From NCBI GenBank assembly GCA_958402795.1, contig CATXUX010000017.1, positions 9,396 through 73,395 of the forward strand: a DNA stretch of 64,000 nucleotides, in the 5' to 3' direction. Below the pieces are notes generated by a model. It was not told the DNA's origin. It did no database searches and worked only from the letters and a program-made list of their open reading frames with translations. The position numbers were made by a program, and so were the translations under genes. Numbering within the stretch: the stretch's first letter is position 1; each line of letters opens with the position of its first letter. The stretch comes from an uncultured Lachnospiraceae bacterium. Lineage in GTDB: Bacteria; Bacillota; Clostridia; Lachnospirales; Lachnospiraceae. Positions 9,127-18,487 of the stretch are shown here, piece after piece.

Positions 9127-10516
9127 ACTTACCGAGAATCTCGGGTTGAAAGTACTGGCGCTGTTTTTTGCCGTGATGCTCTGGCTCATTGTTGTGAATG
9201 TAGACGACCCTGAAGTGGAGAAAACATTCCACAATATTCCTGTCACGGTAGTGAATGAAGAGGTAGTCCTGAATACCGGGAAAACCTATCAGATCGTGGA
9301 CGATATGAATACGGTCAGTGTGACGGTTCAGGCGCAGAGGTCTGAGATGTCAAAAATATCTGCAGAAGACATTATCGCGACGGCCGATTTAAGCCAGATG
9401 GAAGTAAGCATAAAGATGGTTCCGATCAGTGCGGCAGTGAGCGGATACGAAGATGCTGTGGCAGAAGTGATTCCCAAAAATCTCCGTATCACGATTGAAG
9501 ATGTGACGAGCAATACATTCCCGATATCAGTCAGTACGAACGGAACCCCGCGCGACGGATATGTGCTTGGCGATATGACCGTAAATCCGGAAAATGTAAA
9601 GATAAAAGGCGCGGAATCGGTAATCAACAGTATCGAAAAAGTGGTCGCGCTGGTCAATGTTTCCGGCATCTCTCAGAGCAGCGTTCTGGATGCGGAACTG
9701 GTCTGCTACGATGTGAATGGCGAGATCGTGGATCAGACAAGACTGAGCAATAATCTGGGAATAGATGGTGTCAGCGTAAATGTGCAGATCTTGAATACGA
9801 AAAGTGTAAACCTGGATTTCCATGTTTCGGGTACGCCGGCCAAAGGATATGCATTCACGGATGTGTCAAGCGAACCTTCAAAAGTTCAGGTTTATGGTAC
9901 AAAAGAAGCACTGGATCAGATCGACAGTATCGAAATTCCTGCCTCAGAAATAGATATAACCGGAGCGAAAGCGCGGATGGAAGTGACTGTGGATATTTCT
10001 CCGTACCTTCCGGACGGAGTACGGCTTACCGATGAAAATGCAAGCAACGTAACAGTTACCGTTTTGATCGAGCAGGAAGGAAAACGTGTGATCGAGCTGC
10101 CGGTAGAGTCGATCGAGGTAAAGAATCTTTCAGATAAACTGACGATATCTATGGATAAACAATCTGATCTGATGCTGACATTTATCGGTCCGAAGGAGAT
10201 ACTGGATACACTGGATATTCGGAATGCAGCATCGATCAATCTGAAGAACTACACATCGGCAGGAGAGTATGATGTTCCGCTGGACATCAGTCTGTCATCG
10301 GCGAGCGGGGTGGAACTTGACGAGACGTATTCGGTGCACATTGTCCTGTCAAAAAAAGACGCTGATAATACAGAGGGCGATAAGGCAGCCGATAATACGA
10401 GTAATACGGATGGTTCCGGTGGTTCAGACAGCACGGATGCTTCGGATAGTACAGACAATACCGATAATACCAATAATACGACAGATAAAGAAAATGATAA
10501 TTCGGCAGATGAATAG
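9113..10516 (+). CDS. cdaR: CdaR, YbbR-domain regulator of CdaA
   Basis: Membrane-anchored extracytoplasmic partner that modulates CdaA activity. The 467-residue protein has one N-terminal transmembrane helix (LKVLALFFAVMLWLIVVNVD), then about four YbbR repeats (near 35-110, 115-200, 210-285 and 300-380) with the family's alternating beta pattern. It ends in a low-complexity tail rich in Asp, Asn, Thr and Ser (about 415-467). ATG 9113 is preferred over the 9047 in-frame start because GGAAAGGACGGCGG precedes it and the helix follows at once. It overlaps cdaA by 14 bases, implying translational coupling. The disordered acidic tail is longer than in Bacillus homologues and may sit in the wall. 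Confidence 0.94.
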   Translation: MKIHKLTENLGLKVLALFFAVMLWLIVVNVDDPEVEKTFHNIPVTVVNEEVVLNTGKTYQIVDDMNTVSVTVQAQRSEMSKISAEDIIATADLSQMEVSIKMVPISAAVSGYEDAVAEVIPKNLRITIEDVTSNTFPISVSTNGTPRDGYVLGDMTVNPENVKIKGAESVINSIEKVVALVNVSGISQSSVLDAELVCYDVNGEIVDQTRLSNNLGIDGVSVNVQILNTKSVNLDFHVSGTPAKGYAFTDVSSEPSKVQVYGTKEALDQIDSIEIPASEIDITGAKARMEVTVDISPYLPDGVRLTDENASNVTVTVLIEQEGKRVIELPVESIEVKNLSDKLTISMDKQSDLMLTFIGPKEILDTLDIRNAASINLKNYTSAGEYDVPLDISLSSASGVELDETYSVHIVLSKKDADNTEGDKAADNTSNTDGSGGSDSTDASDSTDNTDNTNNTTDKENDNSADE

Positions 10517-10527
10517 GAGGCGTAAAT

Positions 10528-10803
10528 ATGGTTAGCGGAAAGGTAATTATTAAAAATCCGACCGGATTGCATCTGCGGGCGGCAGGCGTATTCTGTAAGA
10601 CAGCAATGCTGTTTGACTGCAAGATCATGCTCGAGAAGGTGACGCGCAGAGGGGAAATATCCGCAAACGCGAAAAGCGTGCTCAGCGTACTTGGCGCGTC
10701 TGTGAAGTGCGGAGATGAGATTACGATCGTCTGTGACGGAAAAGAGGAAGAAAAAGCACTTCAGGAAATGATCTCGATCGTAGAGGACGGATTAGGAGAA
10801 TAG
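10528..10803 (+). CDS. HPr-like phosphocarrier protein
   Basis: Member of the PTS HPr family, 91 residues. The phospho-accepting histidine is present as H15 in GLHLRAAG. A serine in AKSVLSVLG (S50) lies where HPr kinase phosphorylates Ser46 of Bacillus HPr. The segment EKVTRRGEISANAKS is longer and more basic than in canonical HPr. A strong AGGAGG sits 7-8 bases before ATG 10528, and the gene begins 11 bases after cdaR. It could be the main PTS HPr or a dedicated regulatory paralogue; no EI or EII genes are nearby. Its presence in the cdaA-cdaR operon suggests a link between carbon state and c-di-AMP. Confidence 0.9.
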   Translation: MVSGKVIIKNPTGLHLRAAGVFCKTAMLFDCKIMLEKVTRRGEISANAKSVLSVLGASVKCGDEITIVCDGKEEEKALQEMISIVEDGLGE

Positions 10804-10846
10804 TTCATAACAGGAAATATTGGCAAGGCAGGACATAATAATCAGT

Positions 10847-12025
10847 ATGAGAAGAAAACAAGTAAAAAGGCGGATGAAAAACAAACAAAATACAAGCGGC
10901 ATTTTCATGATATTGCTTCATGCGCTGTCCAGTGTGATCTTTTTTGCGGCAGTTGTATTGCTGGATATGCTTCCGGGAAAGTACCTGGCGATGGTCGCAT
11001 TGATTCTTTTGTGTCTTTGGCTTGTCACGGTATTGCTCCAGGTGGCGAGGAAGAAGGGAACCGCCGGGAAAATTTACGGCATTCTGCTCTGCGCCGTTCT
11101 TTTGACCGGTGCTTTTTATAGTATGCGGATAAATGGCACCATTGCGAAGATCACGGATAACGGACAGAATGGAGATACGGTAGGAGAAGACGATACACTT
11201 GTGACCAGATCGTTTACGGTTTATATCAGTGGAATTGATATGTATAATGATGATGGCGGGGAGAACGGAGGAGGCAGAAGTGATGTCAATATCATTGCAG
11301 TAGTGAATCCAACGACTTATCAGATCCTTCTGGTTACAACACCACGGGATTATTATGTAGAGATTCCGGGAGTTTCAGAAGGAATGGGGGATAAGCTCAC
11401 ACATGCAGGACTTTATGGCGTGGATGCTTCCATGAGAACGCTGGCACAGTTATATGAAACAGAGATTGATTACTATGCAAGGATTAATTTTTCTGCAATG
11501 ATTGAGATCGTAGACGCGTTAGGCGGAATCGATGTCGAATCTGAATATGCGTTTACGACAAGCGAAGATTCGGGATTGGTAATGGACGTTCAGGAAGGAA
11601 CCAATCATTTTAACGGAGAACAGGCACTGGCATTCTCCAGAGAACGTCAGAATCTGGATGACGGGGATAACCAGAGAGGAAAAAACCAGCAGGCAGTAAT
11701 AACAGCAATGATCAGGAAGATGTTATCACCAACGATGCTTTTGAGGGCAAATGCCGTTCTAAGCAGTGTCAGTCAGAACGTTGAGACCAACATTTCGCAG
11801 GATCAGATAAACACACTGATCAAATATCAGTTAAGAAATGAAATTTCATGGAAAATCAAATCCGTTGCAGCATCCGGAGAGCCGGGTGAGGATTATTGTT
11901 ATTCCACGGGAGATCAGCTTTTGTACGTTACCTGGCCGGATTATGATGTGGTCAATGAGATTATCGGAGAGGTGAATATGATTGAGGAAGGAGGGATCCT
12001 GGAGGACGCAGAAACTTTGAATTGA
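10847..12025 (+). CDS. LytR-CpsA-Psr (LCP) family wall polymer ligase
   Basis: LCP enzymes transfer lipid-linked wall polymers onto peptidoglycan outside the membrane. About 392 residues: a basic cytoplasmic start (MRRKQVKRRMKNK), three hydrophobic segments (about 20-45, 50-70 and 78-95), then the LCP domain with ISGID, the SDVNIIAVVNP strand, TTPRDYYVEIP and the arginine motif ALAFSRERQNLDDGDNQRGKNQQ. Start choice between TTG 10820, ATG 10847 and ATG 10874 is uncertain; 10847 has GCAGGA 13 bases upstream. It opens the first polysaccharide block and probably attaches its product to the wall. Its stop codon overlaps the -35 box of the following promoter. Confidence 0.9.
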   Translation: MRRKQVKRRMKNKQNTSGIFMILLHALSSVIFFAAVVLLDMLPGKYLAMVALILLCLWLVTVLLQVARKKGTAGKIYGILLCAVLLTGAFYSMRINGTIAKITDNGQNGDTVGEDDTLVTRSFTVYISGIDMYNDDGGENGGGRSDVNIIAVVNPTTYQILLVTTPRDYYVEIPGVSEGMGDKLTHAGLYGVDASMRTLAQLYETEIDYYARINFSAMIEIVDALGGIDVESEYAFTTSEDSGLVMDVQEGTNHFNGEQALAFSRERQNLDDGDNQRGKNQQAVITAMIRKMLSPTMLLRANAVLSSVSQNVETNISQDQINTLIKYQLRNEISWKIKSVAASGEPGEDYCYSTGDQLLYVTWPDYDVVNEIIGEVNMIEEGGILEDAETLN

Positions 12026-12050
12026 CAAATATGGGATTCTATTATATAAT
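12022..12050 (+). promoter_or_regulatory. Consensus sigma-A promoter overlapping the LCP stop codon
   Basis: TTGACA (12022-12027), 17-base spacer, TATAAT (12045-12050): a perfect consensus. The TGA stop of the LCP gene (12023-12025) lies inside the -35. The leader to the CapD-like gene is about 100 bases and holds an inverted repeat, GGATATTC (12104-12111) and GAATATCC (12129-12136), ending 19 bases before the start codon. This promoter probably drives the rhamnose block. Confidence 0.8.
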
Positions 12051-12155
12051 GTTAAAAACTATGTAACATTTCGTAATAAATGAATACAAAAAAGAGAAAA
12101 AGCGGATATTCCGGTTTTCAGATAGAAAGAATATCCTGTAAAAAGGAGAACAGAG

Positions 12156-14108
12156 ATGAAAAGGTTTTTTGACTTAAATACTTCTAAGTCCAGAATGCTT
12201 GCACTGGTTATTGTTGATATATTAATGATCGTTCTGGATTCTTATCTTGCTTTGATTTTGAGATTTAAGCTGGATTATCTCTATTACAGTCATGTCCCGC
12301 CGGAATATCTGGAAGGACTGAACAGGTACATTGTGATTAATGTGATCACGACCTTAATTATTTTTTGGGCAATGAGATTATATAACCGTGTGTGGTCTTA
12401 TGCCGGAATTACTGAGGCGGTCTGGATCGGCGCAGCGTGTTGCCTGTCTACTGCATTTCAGGCATTTGGAATGAGCCTTCTTCTGATCGATGAACCAAGA
12501 AGTTACTTTTTCTTTTATTTTTTCCTGCTGGTGATGACGACACTGGCAACCCGTTTCTCTTATCGTTTCCTGCATATGATGACAAGAGATGTAGGAAAGG
12601 CAAAGAAGGACATGCGTAATACCATTGTGATCGGCGCCGGAGAAGCGGGAAATATGATTATTCACGAACTGAAGACAAGCCGCTATCTGAATCAGAGAGT
12701 GGTATGTGTGATTGATGATAATCCTTCCAAGAAGGGGAAATATATACAGGGGATTCGGATCGTCGGAGGAAGGGATGAGATTGAAGAAAGCGCAAGAAAA
12801 TATCAGGCAGAAGAAATTATCCTCGCGATTCCTTCGGCAAGTCCGAAAGACACGAAAGATATTTTGAAAATCTGCAATAAAACAAATTGCAAGCTGAAAG
12901 TGCTCCCGGGGATGTACCAGATGATCAATGAAGATGTCAGTGTATCTAAACTTCGGGATGTATCGATTGATGACCTTCTCGGAAGGGACTCCATCAATAT
13001 TGACTTATCCAGTGTATGGGAGTATATTCATAATAAATGCATTCTTGTTACAGGAGGTGGTGGCTCGATCGGAAGTGAATTGTGTCGTCAGATTGCGGCA
13101 CATGAACCGAGAATGCTGGTAATTTTTGATATTTATGAGAACAATGTATATGATATTCAGCAGGAACTCAGACACGACTATCCTTATCTGAAACTGGAAG
13201 TCCTGATCGGTTCTGTACGGAATACAAAGCGGATTGAAAGTGTTATGGAGCTTTACCGTCCTGATATTGTGTTCCATGCGGCAGCGCATAAGCATGTACC
13301 CTTGATGGAGGATAGTCCGAACGAAGCAATCAAAAATAATGTATTCGGGACATATAAGACTGCCCGTGCGGCAGATAAATATGGCGTGGAAAAATTTATT
13401 TTGATTTCTACGGATAAGGCAGTGAACCCAACCAATATCATGGGCGCTTCGAAACGTCTGTGCGAGATGGTGATTCAGACCTTTGACCATTATTCCAATA
13501 CCGATTATGTGGCAGTACGGTTTGGGAATGTACTTGGCAGCAATGGAAGCGTAATTCCGCTGTTTAAAAAACAGATCGAGAATGGCGGTCCGGTTACAGT
13601 CACACATCCGGAGGTAGTGCGCTATTTTATGACGATTCCGGAGGCGGTATCTCTGGTGCTTCAGGCAGGCGCTTATGCACACGGAGGTGAAATCTTTATT
13701 CTCGACATGGGGGAACCGGTAAAAATTGATGATCTCGCAAAGAATCTAATCCGTCTTTCCGGATATACGTTAGGCGTTGATATGGAAATCAAATACACCG
13801 GTCTGCGCCCGGGAGAGAAGCTTTATGAAGAGATTCTGACCAAAGAAGAAGGATTAAGAAAAACGGCAAATGACCTGATCTACATTGGAAAACCGCTTGA
13901 GTTTGATGAAGTTCATTTCTTAAATCAGTTAAAAAAACTGGAGGAGGCAACCATCAATGAAAGCCGGGATGTAAAGGAGCTTGTATCAGAGATGGTGCCC
14001 ACATATCATATCCGTCCGGAAGACAAAGAACGGGATGAAGAGATGTATAAGGAATTGCTTGGACTTGGCGAAGCGAGCCACGAAGGTCCGGTTGTTATGA
14101 GAAAGTAA
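12156..14108 (+). CDS. CapD/PglF-like membrane nucleotide-sugar 4,6-dehydratase
   Basis: Polysaccharide biosynthesis protein of the FlaA1/CapD/WbpM class that dehydrates UDP-GlcNAc-type sugars as a first step to deoxyamino sugars. 650 residues: four N-terminal transmembrane helices (about 15-145), a first Rossmann domain (VIGAGEAGNMI near 155), and a second NAD-binding SDR domain (VTGGGGSIGSELC near 298). The active-site stretch STDKAVNPTNIMGASKR has Met where classical SDRs carry Tyr, as in PglF. The start has AAAAAGGAG eight bases upstream. The product could be the substrate of the DegT aminotransferase at 41334, giving an aminosugar for the polymer; that link is inferred. Confidence 0.92.
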   Translation: MKRFFDLNTSKSRMLALVIVDILMIVLDSYLALILRFKLDYLYYSHVPPEYLEGLNRYIVINVITTLIIFWAMRLYNRVWSYAGITEAVWIGAACCLSTAFQAFGMSLLLIDEPRSYFFFYFFLLVMTTLATRFSYRFLHMMTRDVGKAKKDMRNTIVIGAGEAGNMIIHELKTSRYLNQRVVCVIDDNPSKKGKYIQGIRIVGGRDEIEESARKYQAEEIILAIPSASPKDTKDILKICNKTNCKLKVLPGMYQMINEDVSVSKLRDVSIDDLLGRDSINIDLSSVWEYIHNKCILVTGGGGSIGSELCRQIAAHEPRMLVIFDIYENNVYDIQQELRHDYPYLKLEVLIGSVRNTKRIESVMELYRPDIVFHAAAHKHVPLMEDSPNEAIKNNVFGTYKTARAADKYGVEKFILISTDKAVNPTNIMGASKRLCEMVIQTFDHYSNTDYVAVRFGNVLGSNGSVIPLFKKQIENGGPVTVTHPEVVRYFMTIPEAVSLVLQAGAYAHGGEIFILDMGEPVKIDDLAKNLIRLSGYTLGVDMEIKYTGLRPGEKLYEEILTKEEGLRKTANDLIYIGKPLEFDEVHFLNQLKKLEEATINESRDVKELVSEMVPTYHIRPEDKERDEEMYKELLGLGEASHEGPVVMRK

Positions 14109-14147
14109 ATTTTAAAATATATAGAGACGAAGGAGATAAGTTAGAAA

Positions 14148-15059
14148 ATGAGTAAAGCAACATTAGTTGTAATGGCGGCAGGAATCGGCAGCAGGTTCGG
14201 CGGTGGGATCAAACAGCTGGAACCGGTGGGACCAAACGGAGAGATTATCATGGATTATTCCATATATGATGCAATGGAAGCAGGATTTGATAAAATTGTG
14301 TTTGTGATACGCAGAGATCTGGAAAAAGATTTTAAGGAAGTAATAGGAAACCGGATTGAAAAGAAAATTTCTGTTGCCTATGCATATCAGGAGACGGACG
14401 ATATTCCTGAGCCATACAGGACAATCTTTGCAAAGCGTACGAAACCATGGGGGACCGGACAGGCAATCTTATGCTGTAAGAATGTGGTGGACGCTCCGTT
14501 CCTTGTGATCAATGCGGACGATTATTATGGCAAGGAAGCATATATCGCTGCATATAATGAATTGACCAGACCAGTGGATAAAACGGATAAACTTCAAATC
14601 AGCATGGTTGGATTTATCCTGGAAAATACGTTAAGCGCACATGGCGGCGTGACCAGAGGGATCTGCAAGGTCGATGAGAATCATATGCTCACGGAAATCG
14701 TTGAGACGTCCAATATTGTGAAAACAGCGGATGGCGCGGCTGTTGTGACGAATACGGAAGAAACGCCGATTGATGTAAAATCTCCGGTATCTATGAATAT
14801 GTGGGGATTACGGCCGGAGTTTTTCTCTGTACTGGAAGAAGGGTTTTCAGCATTTCTTGCCGATCAGAATCAGGACGATTTAAAAGGAGAGTATCTGCTT
14901 CCGACCATCATAGGAGATCTGCTGAAGGAAAATAAGGCAGAAGTAAAGGTCCTCACATCAAATGATAAATGGTTTGGGGTAACGTACAAAGAAGATAAGG
15001 CCGAAGTGGTAGCATCGGTTAAGGCACTTGTTGACGCCGGATTATATCCGGAAAAGTAG
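14148..15059 (+). CDS. Sugar-phosphate nucleotidyltransferase-like protein
   Basis: Nucleotidyltransferase of the GT-A fold, related to RmlA/GalU, expected to make an NDP-sugar in the cytoplasm. 303 residues; the N-terminal nucleotide-binding loop AAGIGSRFGGGIKQ differs slightly from the usual GGxGTRL-x10-K, and INADDYYGKEA resembles the catalytic metal-binding Asp motif. A C-terminal region with KGEYLLPTIIGDLL supports the family. The sugar and nucleotide cannot be named from sequence. It lies 39 bases after the CapD-like gene and 13 bases before rmlA, within the same transcript. Confidence 0.82.
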   Translation: MSKATLVVMAAGIGSRFGGGIKQLEPVGPNGEIIMDYSIYDAMEAGFDKIVFVIRRDLEKDFKEVIGNRIEKKISVAYAYQETDDIPEPYRTIFAKRTKPWGTGQAILCCKNVVDAPFLVINADDYYGKEAYIAAYNELTRPVDKTDKLQISMVGFILENTLSAHGGVTRGICKVDENHMLTEIVETSNIVKTADGAAVVTNTEETPIDVKSPVSMNMWGLRPEFFSVLEEGFSAFLADQNQDDLKGEYLLPTIIGDLLKENKAEVKVLTSNDKWFGVTYKEDKAEVVASVKALVDAGLYPEK

Positions 15060-15072
15060 AGAGGAGAACAAG

Positions 15073-15954
15073 GTGAAAGGAATTGTACTGGCCGGCGGAA
15101 GCGGAACCCGTCTGTATCCGCTTACAAAGGTAACGTCAAAGCAGTTATTGCCGATTTATGATAAACCAATGATCTATTATCCGATCTCGGTACTGATGCG
15201 TGCGGGAATCCGGGAGATACTCATTATCTCGACACCGGTGGATACGCCGCGTTTTGAAGATCTGCTGGGTGACGGGAGTGAATTCGGACTTGAAATCTCC
15301 TATGCAGTCCAGGAAAGTCCGGATGGATTGGCACAGGCGTTTATTATCGGCGAGGACTTTATCGGGGATGATTCTGTGGCGATGATACTTGGAGACAATA
15401 TTTTCCACGGACATGGACTGGAAAAACGTCTGAAAGCGGCTGCGGCGAAAGAGAAAGGTGCGACTGTCTTCGGGTATTATGTAGATGATCCGGAACGTTT
15501 CGGAATCGTAGAGTTTGACGCGGATGGACATGCAATCTCCATCGAGGAGAAGCCGGAGCATCCAAAGTCAAATTATTGCGTCACCGGATTATATTTTTAT
15601 GACAACCGGGTAGTCCGGTATGCAAAAGAATTAAAACCTTCTGTCCGCGGCGAGCTGGAGATCACGGATCTGAACAGAATTTATCTGGAAAACGGGGAAC
15701 TGGATGTAATGCTGCTCGGGCAGGGTTTTACATGGCTTGATACGGGAACGCATGAGTCGCTTGTTGATGCGACGAATTTTGTGCGGACAGTGGAGACTCA
15801 CCAGCACAGAAAAATCGCATGTCTGGAAGAAATCGCATATTCGAAAGGCTGGATCACAAGAGAACAACTGGAAGAAAGATATCAAATGTACCAGAAGAAC
15901 CAGTATGGAAGCTACTTACGTGATATTCTTGATGGGAAATTTATTGAAAAATAA
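15073..15954 (+). CDS. rmlA: Glucose-1-phosphate thymidylyltransferase RmlA
   Basis: First step of dTDP-L-rhamnose synthesis: dTTP plus glucose-1-phosphate gives dTDP-glucose. 293 residues, the family's usual length, with the loop LAGGSGTRLYPLT, SKQLLPIYDKPMIYYP, and catalytic region ILGDNIFHGHGL. GTG 15073 is chosen because AGAGGAGA precedes it and the family opens M-K-G-I-V-L-A-G-G; the longer frame from 15028 would overlap the previous gene. It is followed by rmlC, rmlB and rmlD with 12, 3 and 29 base gaps, a complete pathway in one operon. Confidence 0.97.
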   Translation: MKGIVLAGGSGTRLYPLTKVTSKQLLPIYDKPMIYYPISVLMRAGIREILIISTPVDTPRFEDLLGDGSEFGLEISYAVQESPDGLAQAFIIGEDFIGDDSVAMILGDNIFHGHGLEKRLKAAAAKEKGATVFGYYVDDPERFGIVEFDADGHAISIEEKPEHPKSNYCVTGLYFYDNRVVRYAKELKPSVRGELEITDLNRIYLENGELDVMLLGQGFTWLDTGTHESLVDATNFVRTVETHQHRKIACLEEIAYSKGWITREQLEERYQMYQKNQYGSYLRDILDGKFIEK

Positions 15955-15966
15955 GGAGCTGGTTTT

Positions 15967-16545
15967 ATGAAAGTAACAGAAACGAAGATTCCAGGGGTAA
16001 AGATTTTGGAACCGGACTGCCACGGCGACTACAGAGGCTGGTTCATGGAGACATACAGTACAGAAAAGTATGCAGAAGCCGGAATTACAAATGTGTTTGT
16101 GCAGGACAATCATTCGATGTCTCAAAAAAAAGGAACACTACGGGGACTGCATTTTCAAAATAATCCGAAGTCACAGGCCAAGCTCGTGCGGTGCACCAGA
16201 GGCAGGGTGATTGATGTGGCGGTTGATCTTCGGAAGGGTTCTCCGACTTATAAACAGTGGGTTAGCGTGGAACTGAGTGCAGAAAACAAGAAGCAGTTTT
16301 ATATACCGCGGGGATTTGCACATGGTTTCCTGACACTTACGGACGACGTAGAGTTTGAATACAAGGTAGATAATCTGTATTCCAAAGAACATGACAGAGG
16401 AATCCGGTATGACGATCCTTCCATCGGTGTGGACTGGGGAGGTCTTCTGGACGGGATAGAACCAATTTTGTCTGAAAAGGACATCAATGGTCCCCTGCTG
16501 AAAGAGAGCGACGTCAATTTTGTATATAACGAAGGAGAAGTGTAG
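15967..16545 (+). CDS. rmlC: dTDP-4-dehydrorhamnose 3,5-epimerase RmlC
   Basis: Cupin-fold epimerase, third step of dTDP-rhamnose synthesis. 192 residues. Family motifs: QDNHSMSQKKGTLRGLHFQ with the catalytic histidine in LRGLHF, RVIDVAVDLRKGSPTYKQW, and the conserved YIPRGFAHGFLTL. ATG 15967 has AAGGAG ten bases upstream. Only 3 bases separate its stop from rmlB, suggesting coupled translation. Confidence 0.97.
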   Translation: MKVTETKIPGVKILEPDCHGDYRGWFMETYSTEKYAEAGITNVFVQDNHSMSQKKGTLRGLHFQNNPKSQAKLVRCTRGRVIDVAVDLRKGSPTYKQWVSVELSAENKKQFYIPRGFAHGFLTLTDDVEFEYKVDNLYSKEHDRGIRYDDPSIGVDWGGLLDGIEPILSEKDINGPLLKESDVNFVYNEGEV

Positions 16546-16548
16546 ATT

Positions 16549-17571
16549 ATGAAAATATTAGTGACTGGAGGCGCCGGATTTATCGGCGGTAATTTTGTAC
16601 ATTATATGGTGAACAAGTATCCGGAGGATGAGATCGTGAATCTGGATCTGCTTACCTATGCCGGGAATCTGGAGACATTAAAACCCGTGGAGAACAGGCC
16701 GAATTATAAGTTTGTACGGGGCGACATCGCGGACCGCAAATTCATTTTTGACTTATTCGAAAAGGAAAAATTTGATGTGGTGGTGAATTTTGCCGCTGAA
16801 TCTCATGTTGACCGAAGCATTGAGAATCCGGAGATTTTTGTAAAGACGAATGTGCTTGGTACGACGACACTGCTGGATGCTTCAAAAGAATATGGAGTAA
16901 AGCGTTTTCACCAGGTGTCGACGGATGAGGTATACGGGGATCTTCCGCTGGACAGACCGGATCTGTATTTTACCGAAGATACTCCGCTGCATACATCGAG
17001 TCCGTACAGCAGCTCCAAGGCAAGTGCGGATCTGTTTGTACTGGCATACCGGCGTACTTACGGACTTCCGGTAACGATCAGCCGCTGTTCCAACAATTAC
17101 GGTCCTTATCAGTTCCCTGAAAAACTGATCCCTCTTATGATTTCCCGCGCACTGGCCGGGGAAGAGCTTCCGGTATATGGAACCGGAGAAAATGTTCGTG
17201 ACTGGCTGCATGTAGAAGACCACTGTGCAGCGATTGATCTGATTTTGCAAAACGGGAAACCGGGAGAAGTCTACAACGTCGGAGGACATAACGAGCGCAC
17301 GAATCTGGAGGTTGTCCAGACGATTCTGAAAGCACTTGATCAACCGGAAAGCCTGATTCATTTTGTAAAAGACCGTCCGGGACACGACAGAAGATATGCA
17401 ATTGATCCAAAGAAGCTGGAGACAGAGCTTGGCTGGGAACCGACATATCATTTTGAAACAGGAATCCGTCAGACAATTGACTGGTATCTGAGCAACCAGG
17501 AATGGTGGAAGAATATCATCAGTGGAGAATACACAAAATACTTTGAAAAGATGTATGGAAACAGATTATAA
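16549..17571 (+). CDS. rmlB: dTDP-glucose 4,6-dehydratase RmlB
   Basis: NAD-dependent SDR dehydratase, second step of dTDP-rhamnose synthesis. 340 residues: Rossmann loop TGGAGFIGGNF at the N terminus, NFAAESHVDRSI, STDEVYGDL, catalytic YSSSKASAD (Tyr/Lys), and RCSNNYGPYQFPEKLIP. All are typical of RmlB rather than GalE. The preceding GAAGGAG lies within the rmlC end. Confidence 0.97.
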   Translation: MKILVTGGAGFIGGNFVHYMVNKYPEDEIVNLDLLTYAGNLETLKPVENRPNYKFVRGDIADRKFIFDLFEKEKFDVVVNFAAESHVDRSIENPEIFVKTNVLGTTTLLDASKEYGVKRFHQVSTDEVYGDLPLDRPDLYFTEDTPLHTSSPYSSSKASADLFVLAYRRTYGLPVTISRCSNNYGPYQFPEKLIPLMISRALAGEELPVYGTGENVRDWLHVEDHCAAIDLILQNGKPGEVYNVGGHNERTNLEVVQTILKALDQPESLIHFVKDRPGHDRRYAIDPKKLETELGWEPTYHFETGIRQTIDWYLSNQEWWKNIISGEYTKYFEKMYGNRL

Positions 17572-17600
17572 GAATCAGTTCTAAAGGAGCAGGGCAGCTT

Positions 17601-18455
17601 ATGAAGATATTAGTAACCGGTGTAAATGGCCAGCTTGGACATGATGTTATGGAAGAGGGGACCCGCCGCGGATTCTCTATGTTCGGAACAGATGTGGACA
17701 ATATGGATATTACGGACGCAGAGAAGGTGGAAAAAACATTGCAGACGGTCAAACCGGATGCAATTGTTCACTGTGCGGCATATACAGCGGTAGATGCCGC
17801 AGAGGAACACGAAGATCTTTGCAGAAAGATCAATGTGGACGGAACGAGAAATCTTGCAAAAGTCTGCAGAAGCATGGACATTCCGATGATGTATTTTTCC
17901 ACAGATTATGTATTTGACGGAAAAGGAACGAACTACCGCAGAGAAGACGATGAGAAGGCGCCTCTGAATGTATATGGTCAGACAAAGTATGAAGGAGAGC
18001 TTGCGGTACAGGAGCTGCTGGATAAATACTTTATCCTTCGGATTTCCTGGGTATTTGGAGTTAACGGAAGCAATTTTGTGAAAACAATGCTCCGTATCGG
18101 GAAAGAGCGGAGCGCGGTGACTGTGGTGAATGACCAGATCGGTGCGCCGACATATACACCGGATCTGGCAAAGCTTGTTATTGATATGATACAAACTTCG
18201 AAGTATGGTGTGTATCATGTTACCAACGACGGAGAGTGCAGCTGGTATGAATTTGCCTGTGAGATCTTCAGGCAAAGCGGCCTTCAGGTGGACGTTACGC
18301 CGGTGGACAGTGAAACCTATCATGAGGCATTTCCGGCGAAAGCCGCGCGGCCCCAAAACAGCAGGATGTCAAAAGAAAAATTAAAGTCAGAAGGTTTTGA
18401 GATGCTTCGGGACTGGAAGAAGGCATTGGCAGAGTATTTGGCAGAATTACAGTAG
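17601..18455 (+). CDS. rmlD: dTDP-4-dehydrorhamnose reductase RmlD
   Basis: NADPH-dependent reductase, last step of dTDP-L-rhamnose synthesis. 284 residues with VTGVNGQLGHDV, CAAYTAVDAAE, the FSTDYVFDG stretch, catalytic YGQTKYEGE, and RISWVFGVNGSNFVKTM. AAAGGAG lies about 14 bases upstream of ATG 17601. It closes the rml set; rhamnose is therefore a probable constituent of the exported polymer. Confidence 0.97.
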   Translation: MKILVTGVNGQLGHDVMEEGTRRGFSMFGTDVDNMDITDAEKVEKTLQTVKPDAIVHCAAYTAVDAAEEHEDLCRKINVDGTRNLAKVCRSMDIPMMYFSTDYVFDGKGTNYRREDDEKAPLNVYGQTKYEGELAVQELLDKYFILRISWVFGVNGSNFVKTMLRIGKERSAVTVVNDQIGAPTYTPDLAKLVIDMIQTSKYGVYHVTNDGECSWYEFACEIFRQSGLQVDVTPVDSETYHEAFPAKAARPQNSRMSKEKLKSEGFEMLRDWKKALAEYLAELQ

Positions 18456-18487
18456 ACTAAGCAGGTAGTTTGGAAAGGAAACGAAAC

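Noticed and set aside
13005..13682. 225-codon minus-strand frame inside the CapD-like gene
   Set aside because: Full overlap with a well-supported gene; composition is typical of an antisense shadow (Cys/His/Arg rich).
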